Positions 51,169 through 60,767 of a stretch of DNA of 64,000 nucleotides are shown here, one piece after another. Source of the DNA: Paenibacillus auburnensis (GTDB taxonomy: Bacteria; Bacillota; Bacilli; Paenibacillales; Paenibacillaceae); contig NZ_CAKMMG010000001.1 in NCBI RefSeq assembly GCF_927798115.1, positions 186,001-250,000 of the forward strand, read 5' to 3'. Numbering within the stretch: the first letter of the stretch is position 1; every line of letters begins with the position of its first letter. The translations under genes and the position numbers were made by a program. The notes below the pieces were generated by a model. That model was not told the DNA's origin. It saw only the letters and a program-made list of their open reading frames with translations, and did no database searches.

Positions 51169-51941
51169 TAATGCCTCACGCCGATGCGCCAGACCAGAAG
51201 TGAGAGTCCCAGGAATACAGCCCCGGCGGGTAGCGAGAGGAAGCCCAGCCAGTGTGGATATTCCCAGCCGCATACTGTAGCTGCCGGATAGAAGCTGATG
51301 AACAGCATCGGGAGCACAAAGCTGAATACAGATTTTAGCGCCCGCGGCATATACGGCTCCGGACACCGGGTAATCTGGTAGCTGGCATTGGTCAGCAGAT
51401 ATATCCAATCGAGTCCTTTGATTGTGAAAAATGCCAGACCCGAGGTCAGCACGAATACTCCGCAGTACATCAAGCAGCCTCCCGCCATCGCCATCGCGAG
51501 TATTCCCAGCTTACCGGGCGTCAGGGGGATGCCGAGCTCCCCAAGCGCCCAGCCTGCCGCACAGATTCCGGTGACAGGCCGGACCAGCCGGTGTAGATGG
51601 AATCTGGAGGCGGCAACCTGCACGAACAAGGAACGGGGGCGGAGCAGCAGCCGGTCGAAATCCCCGGAGCGCAGCAGATGCCACGGGAAATAGTCAAAGC
51701 CGCGGCAGAGGCTCTCGGCGAGTCCGAAGGAAGACACTGCCAGCGAGTAGACGAGAATGATATGGGCCACGGTCCATTCGCCGATATTGCCAAAGCGGGA
51801 GAACAGTAGGATGGTGGCAATGGGGTCAGAGATCACAACGATAAGGACCTGAATCAGCATCAGCCACCAGCCCTTATACTCCATGCCGGACAGCAGATGC
51901 ATCCGCAAATATTTGAAATAGATTTTACCTTCAGCGATCAT
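51150..51941 (-). CDS. ABC-2 type transporter permease (DUF990/COG3694-like)
   Basis: A 263-residue membrane protein with six helices. The N-terminal MIAEGKIYFKYLRMHLLSGM and the middle HLLRSGDFDRLLLRPRSLF block are typical of the ABC2_membrane_6 family. It pairs with the second permease (51951-52781) and the ATPase (52837-53652) to form an exporter of unknown substrate. GGAGGGTGA precedes the ATG. All three genes point left and are tightly spaced. Confidence 0.88.
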   Translation of the reverse strand: MIAEGKIYFKYLRMHLLSGMEYKGWWLMLIQVLIVVISDPIATILLFSRFGNIGEWTVAHIILVYSLAVSSFGLAESLCRGFDYFPWHLLRSGDFDRLLLRPRSLFVQVAASRFHLHRLVRPVTGICAAGWALGELGIPLTPGKLGILAMAMAGGCLMYCGVFVLTSGLAFFTIKGLDWIYLLTNASYQITRCPEPYMPRALKSVFSFVLPMLFISFYPAATVCGWEYPHWLGFLSLPAGAVFLGLSLLVWRIGVRHYKSTGS

Positions 51942-51950
51942 TCGTTTATC

Positions 51951-52781
51951 TCACCCTCCCTGGACGATGATACTGTTCAGTTTACGTTTCATGATGAGCC
52001 GGCCGGCCGCAATGAAGAGCAGGCTCCAGATAAGCTGCAGGCCAATACCGGGCAGTGCGGTGGCAGGAGCCATACTCCCTATATACAGCTGTACCGGTAT
52101 ATCAGCGAACCCTCCAAAGGGCTGAAGGTACAGGAAGGTCTGCATGAAATCAGGCCAGAGCCGCAGCGGAAGATAGGTGCCGGACAAAATGCCGCTCACT
52201 AGTAAAAGCATATAGGTCGGCCCGTCACCCCAGGTGATGTTCAAGCGGATTGCGGTCACGAGCATGGCAAATGCGGAGCATAACACAAACGCCATGATCA
52301 CAGATAATAGAAAACAGAACAGCGCGGTGAGTGATGCCGGCCCGCCCAGTGCATATCCGGCAGGCATTAGCAGACCGGTAAACACGGTGGCTACACTGCG
52401 GATCCACGAGGTGCCGAGCTTGCCGGCCGAGCTTTTGACGAACCAGTGAGTATAAAGGTTCATAGGCCGGCACAGCTCAATACCGACGTCGCCGCTGTTG
52501 ATTTTGCCCATGATCTCGCTGTCGATGCTCATGCTCTGCAGCACAAACAGTCCCTGGGCCAGCCACACATAGGATATCGTCTGCGGAAGACTCAGCCCGT
52601 TATTGTTCCACGAGCCGTTCTCGCTGTATGTATAGAACACAGTGAACAGCACACATTCCAGAAGCGCCCAGAATACCCCGACCACCGTGCCGGATATTGC
52701 GGATACACGGTACTGCAGCCCTTCGGCCATCCTAATCCGGAACAGGGAGCTGCAGGCCCGGAACGTATTTCTAAAATTCAT
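51951..52781 (-). CDS. ABC-2 type transporter permease (COG4587-like)
   Basis: A 276-residue membrane protein with six helices and the motif GDVGIELCRPMNLYTHWFVK in the middle, which corresponds to the coupling region of this permease family. Its partner is the permease encoded immediately downstream. GGAGGTG precedes the ATG. The cargo is unknown; related exporters handle lipids, peptides or antibiotics. Confidence 0.88.
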   Translation of the reverse strand: MNFRNTFRACSSLFRIRMAEGLQYRVSAISGTVVGVFWALLECVLFTVFYTYSENGSWNNNGLSLPQTISYVWLAQGLFVLQSMSIDSEIMGKINSGDVGIELCRPMNLYTHWFVKSSAGKLGTSWIRSVATVFTGLLMPAGYALGGPASLTALFCFLLSVIMAFVLCSAFAMLVTAIRLNITWGDGPTYMLLLVSGILSGTYLPLRLWPDFMQTFLYLQPFGGFADIPVQLYIGSMAPATALPGIGLQLIWSLLFIAAGRLIMKRKLNSIIVQGG

Positions 52782-52836
52782 TGTTACACCTCCTGATTGA
52801 TGAGCATACAGACATAGTCAGTCTGCCATAACTGGC

Positions 52837-53652
52837 TTAAGTTAGGGCCAAATCATTGTACATGGCGGCAATCATCGCGTCGGTGTTGACCTTCATAACC
52901 ACTTCAGGCGCGTATTTCTCCTGCAGGCCCGAGAGCCTTCCGTCATAGAGCAGCTGGCCGTGTCCGATAACCATAACCCGCTCACATAGTGCCTCAATAT
53001 CATCCATATCGTGTGTTGTCAGCAGCATCGTGACCCCATACTTGCGGTTCTCTTCCTTCAAAAAATTGCGTAGCGCCAGCTTCGATACCGCATCGAGTCC
53101 GATGGTCGGCTCATCCAGAAACAGAATTTCCGGCCGGTGCAGCAGCGCCGCCACCAGCTCACAACGCATCCGCTGTCCCAGCGACAGCTGTCTTACGGGC
53201 GTTCTTAAGAGCGCTTCCACACCAAGAGTTGCTGTTAACTCCGATAATCTTAACCTGTAGTCTCCTGGAGGAATCGCATAAATATCCTTCAGCACGTCAA
53301 AAGAATCAGCCACCGGCACATCCCACCACAGCTGTGACCGCTGGCCGAAGACGACGCCGATTCTGGATACGTGCTCAACGCGGTGCTTCCAGGGAACTTT
53401 GCCCAGGATGGTGCATTCGCCGCTGTCCGGCGTCAGGATGCCGCTCATGACTTTAACAGAGGTAGATTTGCCGGCACCATTCGGGCCGATGTAACCCACC
53501 AGCTCGCCTTCGGCGATATCAAACCCTATACCGCCGAGCGCCTCGACAGTTGTTACGTTCCGCATAAAGGCTCCCTTCAGCAGCCCCCATTTTCCTTCGG
53601 GCCGTTTGTACACTTTAAAGCTTTTGCGGATATTTCTGAGTGTAATTTGCAT
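52837..53652 (-). CDS. ABC transporter ATP-binding protein (COG4586-like)
   Basis: A 271-residue ATPase beginning at the ATG at 53652 with AAGGAGG eight bases upstream. Walker A is GPNGAGKST near residue 60, the signature LSLGQRMRCEL near 155, Walker B EILFLDEPTIGLD near 174 and the H-loop LTTHD. The KVYKRPEGKWGLLKGAF start and LGKVPWKHR match the family paired with DUF990-type permeases. The C-terminus stops soon after KVNTDAM and seems shorter than in many relatives (about 320 residues), so the C-terminal subdomain may be truncated. It leads the three-gene operon. Confidence 0.88.
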   Translation of the reverse strand: MQITLRNIRKSFKVYKRPEGKWGLLKGAFMRNVTTVEALGGIGFDIAEGELVGYIGPNGAGKSTSVKVMSGILTPDSGECTILGKVPWKHRVEHVSRIGVVFGQRSQLWWDVPVADSFDVLKDIYAIPPGDYRLRLSELTATLGVEALLRTPVRQLSLGQRMRCELVAALLHRPEILFLDEPTIGLDAVSKLALRNFLKEENRKYGVTMLLTTHDMDDIEALCERVMVIGHGQLLYDGRLSGLQEKYAPEVVMKVNTDAMIAAMYNDLALT

Positions 53653-53797
53653 CTTTGCCGCCTCCTTCGTGCAGAAGATCATATCATCATAGGCAGACGG
53701 GAATACAGCGACACTAAACACGTTCTTGATCCTTTGCTTCCAGCCCCAGGGGGGAAACCATTTATTTTCTTCGTTTTCCATAAAAATGCTTGCTATG

Positions 53798-53915
53798 TTG
53801 ACATTTCCGTGCTATATTAATTTTATAGTTAACGCAAGGAAAACTGATGTTTTTTTACATATGTATCTCAAATATAACCTTAACGTACCGGTGATAAATT
53901 CACCGGTATTTTTGC
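53798..53915 (+). promoter_or_regulatory. Short transcription unit: promoter, 15-residue leader-like ORF and terminator
   Basis: TTGACA (53798-53803), a 17-base spacer and TTTTAT (53821-53826) form a promoter. AAGGA at 53836-53840 precedes an ATG at 53847; the frame encodes MFFYICISNITLTYR and stops at 53892-53894. Its last codons form the 5' arm of a perfect hairpin TACCGGTG/CACCGGTA (53886-53908) followed by TTTTT. This is the layout of an attenuator with a leader peptide, or a small RNA. The next gene on the strand is the DinB gene at 54124. In the rest of the 471-base gap 53653-54123 I see only that gene's upstream region. Confidence 0.45.
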
Positions 53916-54123
53916 GTTTTCTGACAAGTGGATTAACAGTGAAATCTGCGACAATGAACCGGTAACGATATTACAGCTCTGAGTTCCGGGAGAGATTCCA
54001 TACCTGCGAACATGAACAGGCCGTAATGCAGTTTTATACTTATTTTTTACCTTCGGTGCGGCAGCAGGCTGTGATACACTGGACACAATTATTCTATTAA
54101 ATTTTAGATATTGGAGGCCTTTC

Positions 54124-54615
54124 ATGCAGACATTTTTTCGCTATAACTGGATGGTCCGGGAAGAATGGTATAAATGGTGTGAGGAGCTGAGTGAAGAGGA
54201 GCTGCTGCAGCCGCGGGTCGGCGGGGTTGGCGGGATCCTGAAGACGCTGTTTCATATCGCCGATGTGGAGTGGAGCTGGATCATGGTGATGCAGGGCAAA
54301 CCGGATTTTCAGGAGGATTTTGCCAATTATAATACGGTGGAGAAGGTTAGAGCGCTGGACGCTCGTTTCCGGCCGGAGGTAGAAGCGTTTGTCCTGGCAT
54401 GGAATGAGAGGCTGGAGCGGAATATTTTTAAGGATGTACGCCAGGACGGCTCGGTAGTGACCGATGGCTGGGGAGAGATTATGCGCCATGTCATCGCCCA
54501 TGAGATCCATCATATCGGGCAGCTGTCACTCTGGGCCAGGGAACTCGGCAAAGCGCCCATTTCGGCCAATCTGATTGGCCGCGGACTCCTGGAAACCTTG
54601 CCGGGCAAGGAATAG
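54124..54615 (+). CDS. DinB family protein
   Basis: A 163-residue four-helix-bundle protein of the DinB/YfiT superfamily. LKTLFHIADVEWSW near 40-53 provides the first His, and HVIAHEIHHIGQLSLWARELG near 124-144 the HxxxH-type pair, a complete metal-binding set. Members are metal-dependent transferases or hydrolases, often thiol related; the substrate is unknown. TTGGAGG lies seven bases before the ATG. The gene converges with the SgrR-family gene. Confidence 0.9.
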   Translation: MQTFFRYNWMVREEWYKWCEELSEEELLQPRVGGVGGILKTLFHIADVEWSWIMVMQGKPDFQEDFANYNTVEKVRALDARFRPEVEAFVLAWNERLERNIFKDVRQDGSVVTDGWGEIMRHVIAHEIHHIGQLSLWARELGKAPISANLIGRGLLETLPGKE

Positions 54616-54634
54616 TTCTGAGTAGCGCAGGGAT

Positions 54635-56311
54635 TCACAATTCAGGTGGAAACCACAGGTGTCGCAGGTCTACCCAGCCTTGGCTGTTAAAGGTAACGCC
54701 GCGGACAGAGGGCAGATAGGCTGTTTCCGCTGGCTTCTCATACAGGATATGCAGCTGGTGCTCATGCCTCAGGCTGTCTTCTATCGCCTGGAAGCCTGCG
54801 GCACGGGCCTTCGGATCCTGTTCGCGCGTAATGATCTGGAGCCGTCCTTCAATATCGGCCCGTGTGCGCGGCTCAATATGCTGCACCATCGTAGAATACA
54901 GATCGAACAGTCTGAGCTGCTCATCCTGATCACGGAGCAGGGAGAAGACGATCAGATCAGCCAGCAGGCGGACAGGACCTTTGAATTCCTCAGGGGAGAC
55001 GGATAATACATTGCATGAATATCCGCGGTGCGACAGCTTTGCAGCAACGGCCTCGGCATCGCCGGCATACTGCGGGATGGTTGCGATTTGCAGTGAAGGC
55101 GTATCAGCATGATGCTGCTTTGGCCCCTGCGCCGCGGCTCCTTCATGTAAACAGGAGAGTACATCTGCACGTAGCAGGGGATCGCTGAGCGGTCCTCTTT
55201 TTTTCGTATTGCAGGTGATGAATTTCCGCACAGAGGATTCCGAGTGTATCCGGCTCCAGACAGCTGAGCCTGCGGTGGCAGGGTTCGGGATGATATGAAA
55301 CGGAGAGCTTGTCTCAGCCGCAGCCGAAGCGATGTCCCACGGGACATAGAGAATCTCCACCCGGTCGAGATGAGCCCGTCCCTGGAAATAATAAGGGAAT
55401 ACTTCCAGCGCACACATATCCTCATTCATCTCCACCAGCTTAAAGGGCCCGGTACCCGCCGGTCTGCGCCCGAAGCTGCCGGCAAGTGTTGTCTCCAGAT
55501 CACGCGGAACGATGGCAGCCCGGCTGGTGCAGAGGAAGGGAAGGAACAGCTCGTTCGGTTTCTTCAGCAAAAAGCGGACCGTAGTCAGGCTGAGTGCCTT
55601 GACTTCCCGGATCTCTTTGAAGATGTTGCTGTAAAGCATGCGCTGCGAAGTATTCATCATCCGTTCGAAGGAGTATACGACATCTTCAGCCGCTAATACC
55701 TTTCCGTGATGGAACAGTACATCCTTGCGTAAGTGAAAGGTCCAGACCGTGCGCTTCTCATCCGTATCCCAGGCATGAGCCAGTCCGGGTATGATCCCGC
55801 CTTGTCCGCCGCTGCGCGCCACCAGACCGTCAAAAATGTGGCTGGAAACAAAGGATTCAGCCAGCAAATTCATATACAGCGGATCCAGGTTATGGAGGTG
55901 CTGCGTTACCGGAAGCCGCAAGGTATCAATCCGTCTATCACTGCGGATCTCGGAATGATGCCCGAAATAAGTAAGCAGCCAGCCCTGAAGTGTATCCTGC
56001 AGGGAGGAGGAGCGGGCATACCTGCGGATACCTTCAATAGTGCTGCGCATATCGCTGCTGCTGATTGCCTGCATCATGGACTGGAGCGCAATCTCTTCAG
56101 CACCTGCCAGGAACCTCAGTGAAGAACGCCGCCCGCGTCCCCGGCTTGGCGTCCAGCGGATCCAGCCCTGTTCTGCCAGCTTGCTAATTACATTTAGGGC
56201 ATTCCGGTGGGTGCAGCTCAGGGTATGCGCCAGCTCGTCCAGTGTAACCGCGGCTTCCTCCGTACCTCCATGCTGCGAATGCAGCTTCAGAAATTGACTG
56301 TGCAGCTTCAC
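54635..56311 (-). CDS. SgrR-family regulator with solute-binding-protein domain
   Basis: A 558-residue cytoplasmic protein starting at GTG with AAAGGGGG upstream. The N-terminal 100 residues hold a winged helix-turn-helix (LDELAHTLSCTHRNALNVIS). From about 165 there is an extracytoplasmic-type solute-binding fold of the SBP_bac_5 family (WTFHLRKDVLFHHGKVLAAEDVVYSFERMM region), without a signal peptide, used as a ligand sensor. This is the SgrR/YbaE architecture. The ligand may be a peptide or sugar phosphate. It is divergent from a DUF4173 gene. Confidence 0.9.
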   Translation of the reverse strand: MKLHSQFLKLHSQHGGTEEAAVTLDELAHTLSCTHRNALNVISKLAEQGWIRWTPSRGRGRRSSLRFLAGAEEIALQSMMQAISSSDMRSTIEGIRRYARSSSLQDTLQGWLLTYFGHHSEIRSDRRIDTLRLPVTQHLHNLDPLYMNLLAESFVSSHIFDGLVARSGGQGGIIPGLAHAWDTDEKRTVWTFHLRKDVLFHHGKVLAAEDVVYSFERMMNTSQRMLYSNIFKEIREVKALSLTTVRFLLKKPNELFLPFLCTSRAAIVPRDLETTLAGSFGRRPAGTGPFKLVEMNEDMCALEVFPYYFQGRAHLDRVEILYVPWDIASAAAETSSPFHIIPNPATAGSAVWSRIHSESSVRKFITCNTKKRGPLSDPLLRADVLSCLHEGAAAQGPKQHHADTPSLQIATIPQYAGDAEAVAAKLSHRGYSCNVLSVSPEEFKGPVRLLADLIVFSLLRDQDEQLRLFDLYSTMVQHIEPRTRADIEGRLQIITREQDPKARAAGFQAIEDSLRHEHQLHILYEKPAETAYLPSVRGVTFNSQGWVDLRHLWFPPEL

Positions 56312-56425
56312 GGCAGGTAGCCCCCTTTTAATAAAATAGGAAATGAACTTGGTTTTTTTTCTCTTTTTCTTCTTATTTTATCAGCTAGAATCAGGATATG
56401 AAAGTGATCAACTGGAGGGATTCCC

Positions 56426-57949
56426 ATGGAAGAGAAAAGCCCTGCTAACCCGAAGACTGCGCTTCAGGCACTGGCTGCAGCCTTTATACTGGCAATTGTG
56501 CATCAATATTTGTTCTTTGGCCATAAGCCCGGTGTTTCATATCCCATCTTCGTGGCCCTGTTCTATGGCTTCATGCTCTACTATGCCAAAGAACGCCTTC
56601 GTCCGCCCACATGGTTCAGTTATGTCTGGCTAGGTGTAATTTTCCTGCTATCAATGACGTTTGTGCTGTTCTCGAACTGGTTTTTCATCGCACTGAACCT
56701 GCTGGTGCTTCCGGCGCTGATTCTGTTACATATGACTTATATGCTCAGCTACCGCCAGCCTTCCTGGAGCAGATTCAGCTTGATCGGTGCAGCGCGGGAG
56801 CACTTTTTTGCCCAGAGCTTGAGGCATTGGCCTACGGTATTTGCCGTTATCAAACAATCAAGTGGACGCAGTATCCAGGGGGAACGCAAGCAGGTGGTCA
56901 TCAAGGTATTGATCGGTCTGGCGTTTTCGTTTCCGCTTCTGCTGGTAGTGGTTTCCTTGCTCTCTTCGGCGGATGGTGTCTTCCATCAGGTTCTTAATCA
57001 ATTTCCCGATCTGCTGGAGCGGATTTCGTTCGATGAAGGCTTTGCCCGTACGCTGTGGAGTGTCCTGCTTGGAATGGGGTTGTTCGGGTATCTCTGGGGT
57101 TTTGTTGCTCCCCGGCTGAATAAGGCGGGTCTGCAGCTGAAGGAAGGGAAGGCAGAGGGTGAAGGGAATGTTGAACCTGTAAGCTTTACCCTTGATCCGG
57201 TCATCATCACGACGGTTCTGACCATGATTAATATTGTTTACGTACTGTTTGTTACGGTTCAATTCTCTTATCTGTTCGGTGCCTGGGATGGCATTCTGCC
57301 ACAGGACAGTACATATGCCGACTATGCCCGGAGCGGTTTTTTTGAGCTGATGCTGGTGACAGCGATCAATTTTGCCATCCTGCTGCTGTCACTGCTTGCT
57401 CTCGGAAAGGCTAAAGCGAGGCTGCAGACCTTCATCCGCATGCTGCTCTATATTATGGTGCTGTGCTCGATAGTGATGCTGTATTCGGCCTATTCCCGGC
57501 TGGCACTTTATGAAGAAGCCTACGGCTATACGCAGATCCGCTTTCTGGTCCATGCGTTTATGATCTTCCTTGGGCTGCTGCTGGTTCTGGCCTCAGTTCG
57601 GATAAGCCGGGCACAGTTTCCGCTGATGAAATGTTACATTGTGCTTGGCCTGTTCGCCTACGTGATCATGAATTATATCGGAATGGACCGAATCATCGCC
57701 GGCCAGAATATAGCCCGTTATGAAACCAGCGGGAAGCTGGATACGCACTATCTGATGGAGTTGTCGTGGGAAGCTGTTCCGAAGCTGATTGCGTTCAGTA
57801 AACAGGAAAACGGCTTGCTCGATCAGAGCCTGCGTGAGAAAAGGTCTGAACCATCGCTAGACGCACAGGAATGGCCTTCCTTCAACATCTCTACATACCG
57901 GGGGCAGCATGCGCTTAAGCGGTATCTCGGAGCGCAGCAGACGCCTTAA
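56426..57949 (+). CDS. DUF4173 family membrane protein
   Basis: A 507-residue membrane protein with about ten to twelve helices. LLSSADGVFHQVLNQFPD near 182-199 and DYARSGFFELMLVTAINFAIL near 297-317 are typical of the DUF4173 family; a C-terminal soluble tail follows. Function unknown. AGGAGGG-like TGGAGGG precedes the ATG. The adjacent Crp-type regulator begins 84 bases later, so they may be co-transcribed. Confidence 0.88.
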   Translation: MEEKSPANPKTALQALAAAFILAIVHQYLFFGHKPGVSYPIFVALFYGFMLYYAKERLRPPTWFSYVWLGVIFLLSMTFVLFSNWFFIALNLLVLPALILLHMTYMLSYRQPSWSRFSLIGAAREHFFAQSLRHWPTVFAVIKQSSGRSIQGERKQVVIKVLIGLAFSFPLLLVVVSLLSSADGVFHQVLNQFPDLLERISFDEGFARTLWSVLLGMGLFGYLWGFVAPRLNKAGLQLKEGKAEGEGNVEPVSFTLDPVIITTVLTMINIVYVLFVTVQFSYLFGAWDGILPQDSTYADYARSGFFELMLVTAINFAILLLSLLALGKAKARLQTFIRMLLYIMVLCSIVMLYSAYSRLALYEEAYGYTQIRFLVHAFMIFLGLLLVLASVRISRAQFPLMKCYIVLGLFAYVIMNYIGMDRIIAGQNIARYETSGKLDTHYLMELSWEAVPKLIAFSKQENGLLDQSLREKRSEPSLDAQEWPSFNISTYRGQHALKRYLGAQQTP

Positions 57950-58033
57950 GGGTACATTCTTCCTGAAGACAAAGGGTTGTGTTACAGTGAATACAATTGG
58001 ACAGCGGTCCTTGTGTAGAAGGAGGAAGGTTGT

Positions 58034-58732
58034 ATGCAGTCGATCATTGACCCGGAAGTAGTTCATAGGCTTGCCGAGCAAAATGGTCTTGGGGAGATGT
58101 TCAGCAGCGGTGTTATAGCGGCCATGGAGCTGCGGAGGTATAGTGACGGGGAGGCGGTCTGCTCGGTTGGTGACCGGCTGGAGAGCATGTTTATTCTCGT
58201 GCAGGGCAAGCTGAAAATTCATACGCTGCTCCCGAACGGGAAGTCTATGCTGGTGCGGTTCGCAAGGCCGATGTCTGTCATCGGGGATGTTGAGCTGCTC
58301 CGGCAGTATCCGGTTAAAAATGAAGTGGAGTCCGTAGGCGATAGTCTGCTGCTGGTGGCCGGTCGGAAGATGCTACTGAAGGAGCTGGAGGAGAATACGG
58401 TGCTGCTGCGTTTTCTCATGGGGGAGCTGAGCCACAAGATGTATACGCTGGGCCAGACCTCTGCCCTGAATCTGCTCTATCCGGTAGAAAACCGGTTTGC
58501 CAGCTACCTGATGTCCTTGTTCGAAGATAATGTAGGGGGACAGCGTGTCGAGGAAATCCGTACCTCCAGCCTGACAGAGACTGCGGACCTGCTCGGGACG
58601 AGCTACCGCCATCTGAACCGGATTGTGCGCCGTTTCATCGAGGAAGGGATTATTGAACGGAAGCGCGGCCGCCTGAGCGTGCTGGATAAAACCCGGCTGG
58701 CCCAGCTGGCTAACGGGAATTTGTATGAATAA
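58034..58732 (+). CDS. Crp/Fnr family transcriptional regulator
   Basis: A 232-residue regulator. The N-terminal cNMP-binding fold (about 30-130) shows SVGDRLESMFILVQGKLKIH and FARPMSVIGDVELL, but lacks the Arg needed for cAMP binding and lacks Cys for an iron-sulfur cluster, so the effector is unknown. The C-terminal helix-turn-helix is SLTETADLLGTSYRHLNRIV near 177-196. The pattern resembles YeiL-type proteins. AGGAGGAAGG precedes the ATG. Followed by a T8 terminator. Confidence 0.87.
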   Translation: MQSIIDPEVVHRLAEQNGLGEMFSSGVIAAMELRRYSDGEAVCSVGDRLESMFILVQGKLKIHTLLPNGKSMLVRFARPMSVIGDVELLRQYPVKNEVESVGDSLLLVAGRKMLLKELEENTVLLRFLMGELSHKMYTLGQTSALNLLYPVENRFASYLMSLFEDNVGGQRVEEIRTSSLTETADLLGTSYRHLNRIVRRFIEEGIIERKRGRLSVLDKTRLAQLANGNLYE

Positions 58733-58750
58733 CTGATATTGGATGTCATA

Positions 58751-58796
58751 TGACCGCAGAGTCTGGCCTGGAGCCGCTCATGACGGTCTTTTTTTT
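58751..58796 (+). terminator. Terminator after the Crp/Fnr gene
   Basis: GACCG and CGGTC enclose a longer imperfect stem, followed by eight T residues. Confidence 0.75.
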
Positions 58797-58820
58797 GCCG
58801 TTTGTTAGACAAAACATATT

Positions 58821-58870
58821 TTCAGCTAATGTTCAGCTTAAGCCTATAGCTATTTAAGGTCCATTTAAGG
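58821..58870. promoter_or_regulatory. Two pairs of direct repeats with 11-base phasing upstream of the chemotaxis receptor
   Basis: TTCAGCT occurs at 58821 and 58832, and ATTTAAGG at 58852 and 58863, each with exactly 11 bases between copies, one helical turn. OmpR/PhoB-type response regulators typically bind such repeats. The MCP gene starts at 59025; apart from this and the terminator I see nothing else in the 292-base gap. Confidence 0.45.
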
Positions 58871-59024
58871 CTTAGGCCGTAGGATAAAGCCAGAGGAAAT
58901 GTTTAGCATTAGAACGGAAGCGGCAGGCCTGCTGCTAAGAGAATGGAGGGCCACACTGGGATGTAAGGTGTTCAATACATAGGAATAGCATCACAGATTA
59001 CATAAGAATGGGGAGAAATTATTT

Positions 59025-60722
59025 ATGTTCAAAGGGATCCGCGCAAGAATTTTAATGGGCTTCACTGCCGTTATTCTCGTATTTATTTTCGCTATAGCCG
59101 GCAATACTTTTTTTCAGGGCAAGGCTACGATGCTGTCCGACCAGATCAACCGTAACTACAGCAAGCTGACGCTGGTGCAGGAGCTGACCGATAGCATCCG
59201 CACGGCGGACGGTCTTGCCGCCAGATATGTGATGAGTAATACGGATGGAGACAGGAAGACTAATCTGACCGCTTATGAGGCGGAGATTCCGGAAATCACT
59301 GCTGCCATTACGGAGCTCAAAAATACCGGATTAAATGAAGCGGAGCTGGCAGGGATTACGGATCTGGAAACCGGATGGAGCACTTATTTGACCACGCTGG
59401 ACAGTGCCTTCGCACTGGCTAAGGAAGGGAACTTCCCGGCTGCACAAAAAGAGTTCACCAATCTCTCCCTGGATAAGATCATAGACTCCCAGCTGGTATT
59501 TGAGAACATGCTGAATGAAGAGATAGCGGCTGAGCAAAGCCAGGCGGAAGCACACCGTGGCTCGGCAATGGGCATAAGCTTAGGAGTAACTGGCTTATCT
59601 GTACTGCTGGCCGCAGTTATTGCACTGCTCCTGTCGCAGCGGATTCTTAAACCTATCCGAGATATGAACGGGCAGCTGATGGAGATTGCTGACGGTGAAG
59701 CGGATCTGACCCGTAAGCTGACTGTCCGCACCCGGGATGAGATTGGTGAAATGGCCCGTCACTTTAACCGGATGACGGATAATCTCGGCCGCATCATCGG
59801 ACAAGTAAGCCAGTCTGCGAACAGCCTGGCCGTATCTTCCTCGAAGCTTACTTCGGACAGCGGAATGACCGCCGCAACTACGGAGCGGATTGCTGATATT
59901 ATGGGTACTGTTGCTTCCGGTACGGATAAGCAGATGAATGATCTGCAGACCAATATGACGACCATTCTGGAGATGTCCGCCGCGATCCAGCAGATCGCTG
60001 CAAGTGTGCAGGATATTTCTGATGCTTCCCTGCGTTCGGCAGATTATGCCATTTCCGGCGATGAGTCGCTGCAGGCGGCTTCCCGCCAGATGGCTTCCAT
60101 CAACCGCTCGATTCAATCATTGTCCCAGCAGGTGCTTGGGTTCGTGGAACGTTCACAGGAAATCGGCAGTATCGTGGATGTGATTAAAGGGATCACTTCA
60201 CAGACCAATATGCTGGCACTGAACGCAACCATCGAAGCGGCACGTGCCGGAGAGCAGGGCAGAGGGTTTGCTGTGGTTGCCGATCAGGTACGTAAGCTGG
60301 CAGAACAATCGGGTGAATCGGCCAGCCTCATTGCCGGGATGGCGGCCAGCATTCAGACCGATGCTGCGAGTGCGGTGAAAATGATGAAGAGCAGCATGAA
60401 CGAGGTGGAGGAGGGAACCGGAATTATTGAGCAGGCTGGCCGTTCCTTCGGTGAAATCCGCATTTCAATTGATACGCTGGCCGGTCAAATACAAGAGGTG
60501 TCGGGAGCCGTGGAGGAAATGACGGCGGCTACGGATGAGATTGTTGTCTCCATCCGCAACGTAACGGAGATCTCAGAAACAACTGCCTCCAATACACAGC
60601 ATGTCTCCGCTGCTTCTCAGGAGCAGATGGCTTCGGTCGAACAAATCGCCTCCTCTGCAAGCAACCTTAGCACAATGGCGCAAGGGCTGCAGGGTCTGGT
60701 AGCAAGATTTAACGTAGCTTAG
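59025..60722 (+). CDS. Methyl-accepting chemotaxis protein
   Basis: A 565-residue membrane receptor. TM1 is about residues 9-29, an extracellular four-helix-bundle domain (4HB_MCP type) about 33-183, TM2 about 186-206, HAMP to about 260 ([20 protein letters not shown]), then the signalling coil. The hairpin tip [20 protein letters not shown] near 390-409 and [18 protein letters not shown] are highly conserved for CheA/CheW contact. The ligand is unknown. A GGGGAG site precedes the ATG. Ended by a bidirectional hairpin. Confidence 0.94.
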   Translation: MFKGIRARILMGFTAVILVFIFAIAGNTFFQGKATMLSDQINRNYSKLTLVQELTDSIRTADGLAARYVMSNTDGDRKTNLTAYEAEIPEITAAITELKNTGLNEAELAGITDLETGWSTYLTTLDSAFALAKEGNFPAAQKEFTNLSLDKIIDSQLVFENMLNEEIAAEQSQAEAHRGSAMGISLGVTGLSVLLAAVIALLLSQRILKPIRDMNGQLMEIADGEADLTRKLTVRTRDEIGEMARHFNRMTDNLGRIIGQVSQSANSLAVSSSKLTSDSGMTAATTERIADIMGTVASGTDKQMNDLQTNMTTILEMSAAIQQIAASVQDISDASLRSADYAISGDESLQAASRQMASINRSIQSLSQQVLGFVERSQEIGSIVDVIKGITSQTNMLALNATIEAARAGEQGRGFAVVADQVRKLAEQSGESASLIAGMAASIQTDAASAVKMMKSSMNEVEEGTGIIEQAGRSFGEIRISIDTLAGQIQEVSGAVEEMTAATDEIVVSIRNVTEISETTASNTQHVSAASQEQMASVEQIASSASNLSTMAQGLQGLVARFNVA

Positions 60723-60737
60723 CAGAATAAAAACAAC

Positions 60738-60766
60738 AAGACCCTGCCGTCATCCGGCAGGGTCTT
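60738..60766. terminator. Bidirectional terminator after the chemotaxis receptor gene
   Basis: AAGACCCTGCCG and CGGCAGGGTCTT form a perfect 12-bp stem, with T residues on both sides. Confidence 0.9.
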
Positions 60767-60767
60767 T

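Noticed and set aside
53726..53965. 79-codon plus-strand frame across the 53.8 kb intergenic region
   Set aside because: It runs through the promoter and terminator with no ribosome binding site and has no protein-like pattern.
58899..58982. 27-codon frame upstream of the chemotaxis receptor
   Set aside because: AGAGGA is only one base from the ATG and no conservation pattern is visible.
58801..59024. Cyclic di-GMP riboswitch upstream of the chemotaxis receptor
   Set aside because: The long leader prompted a search, but none of the conserved c-di-GMP-I core sequences is present.
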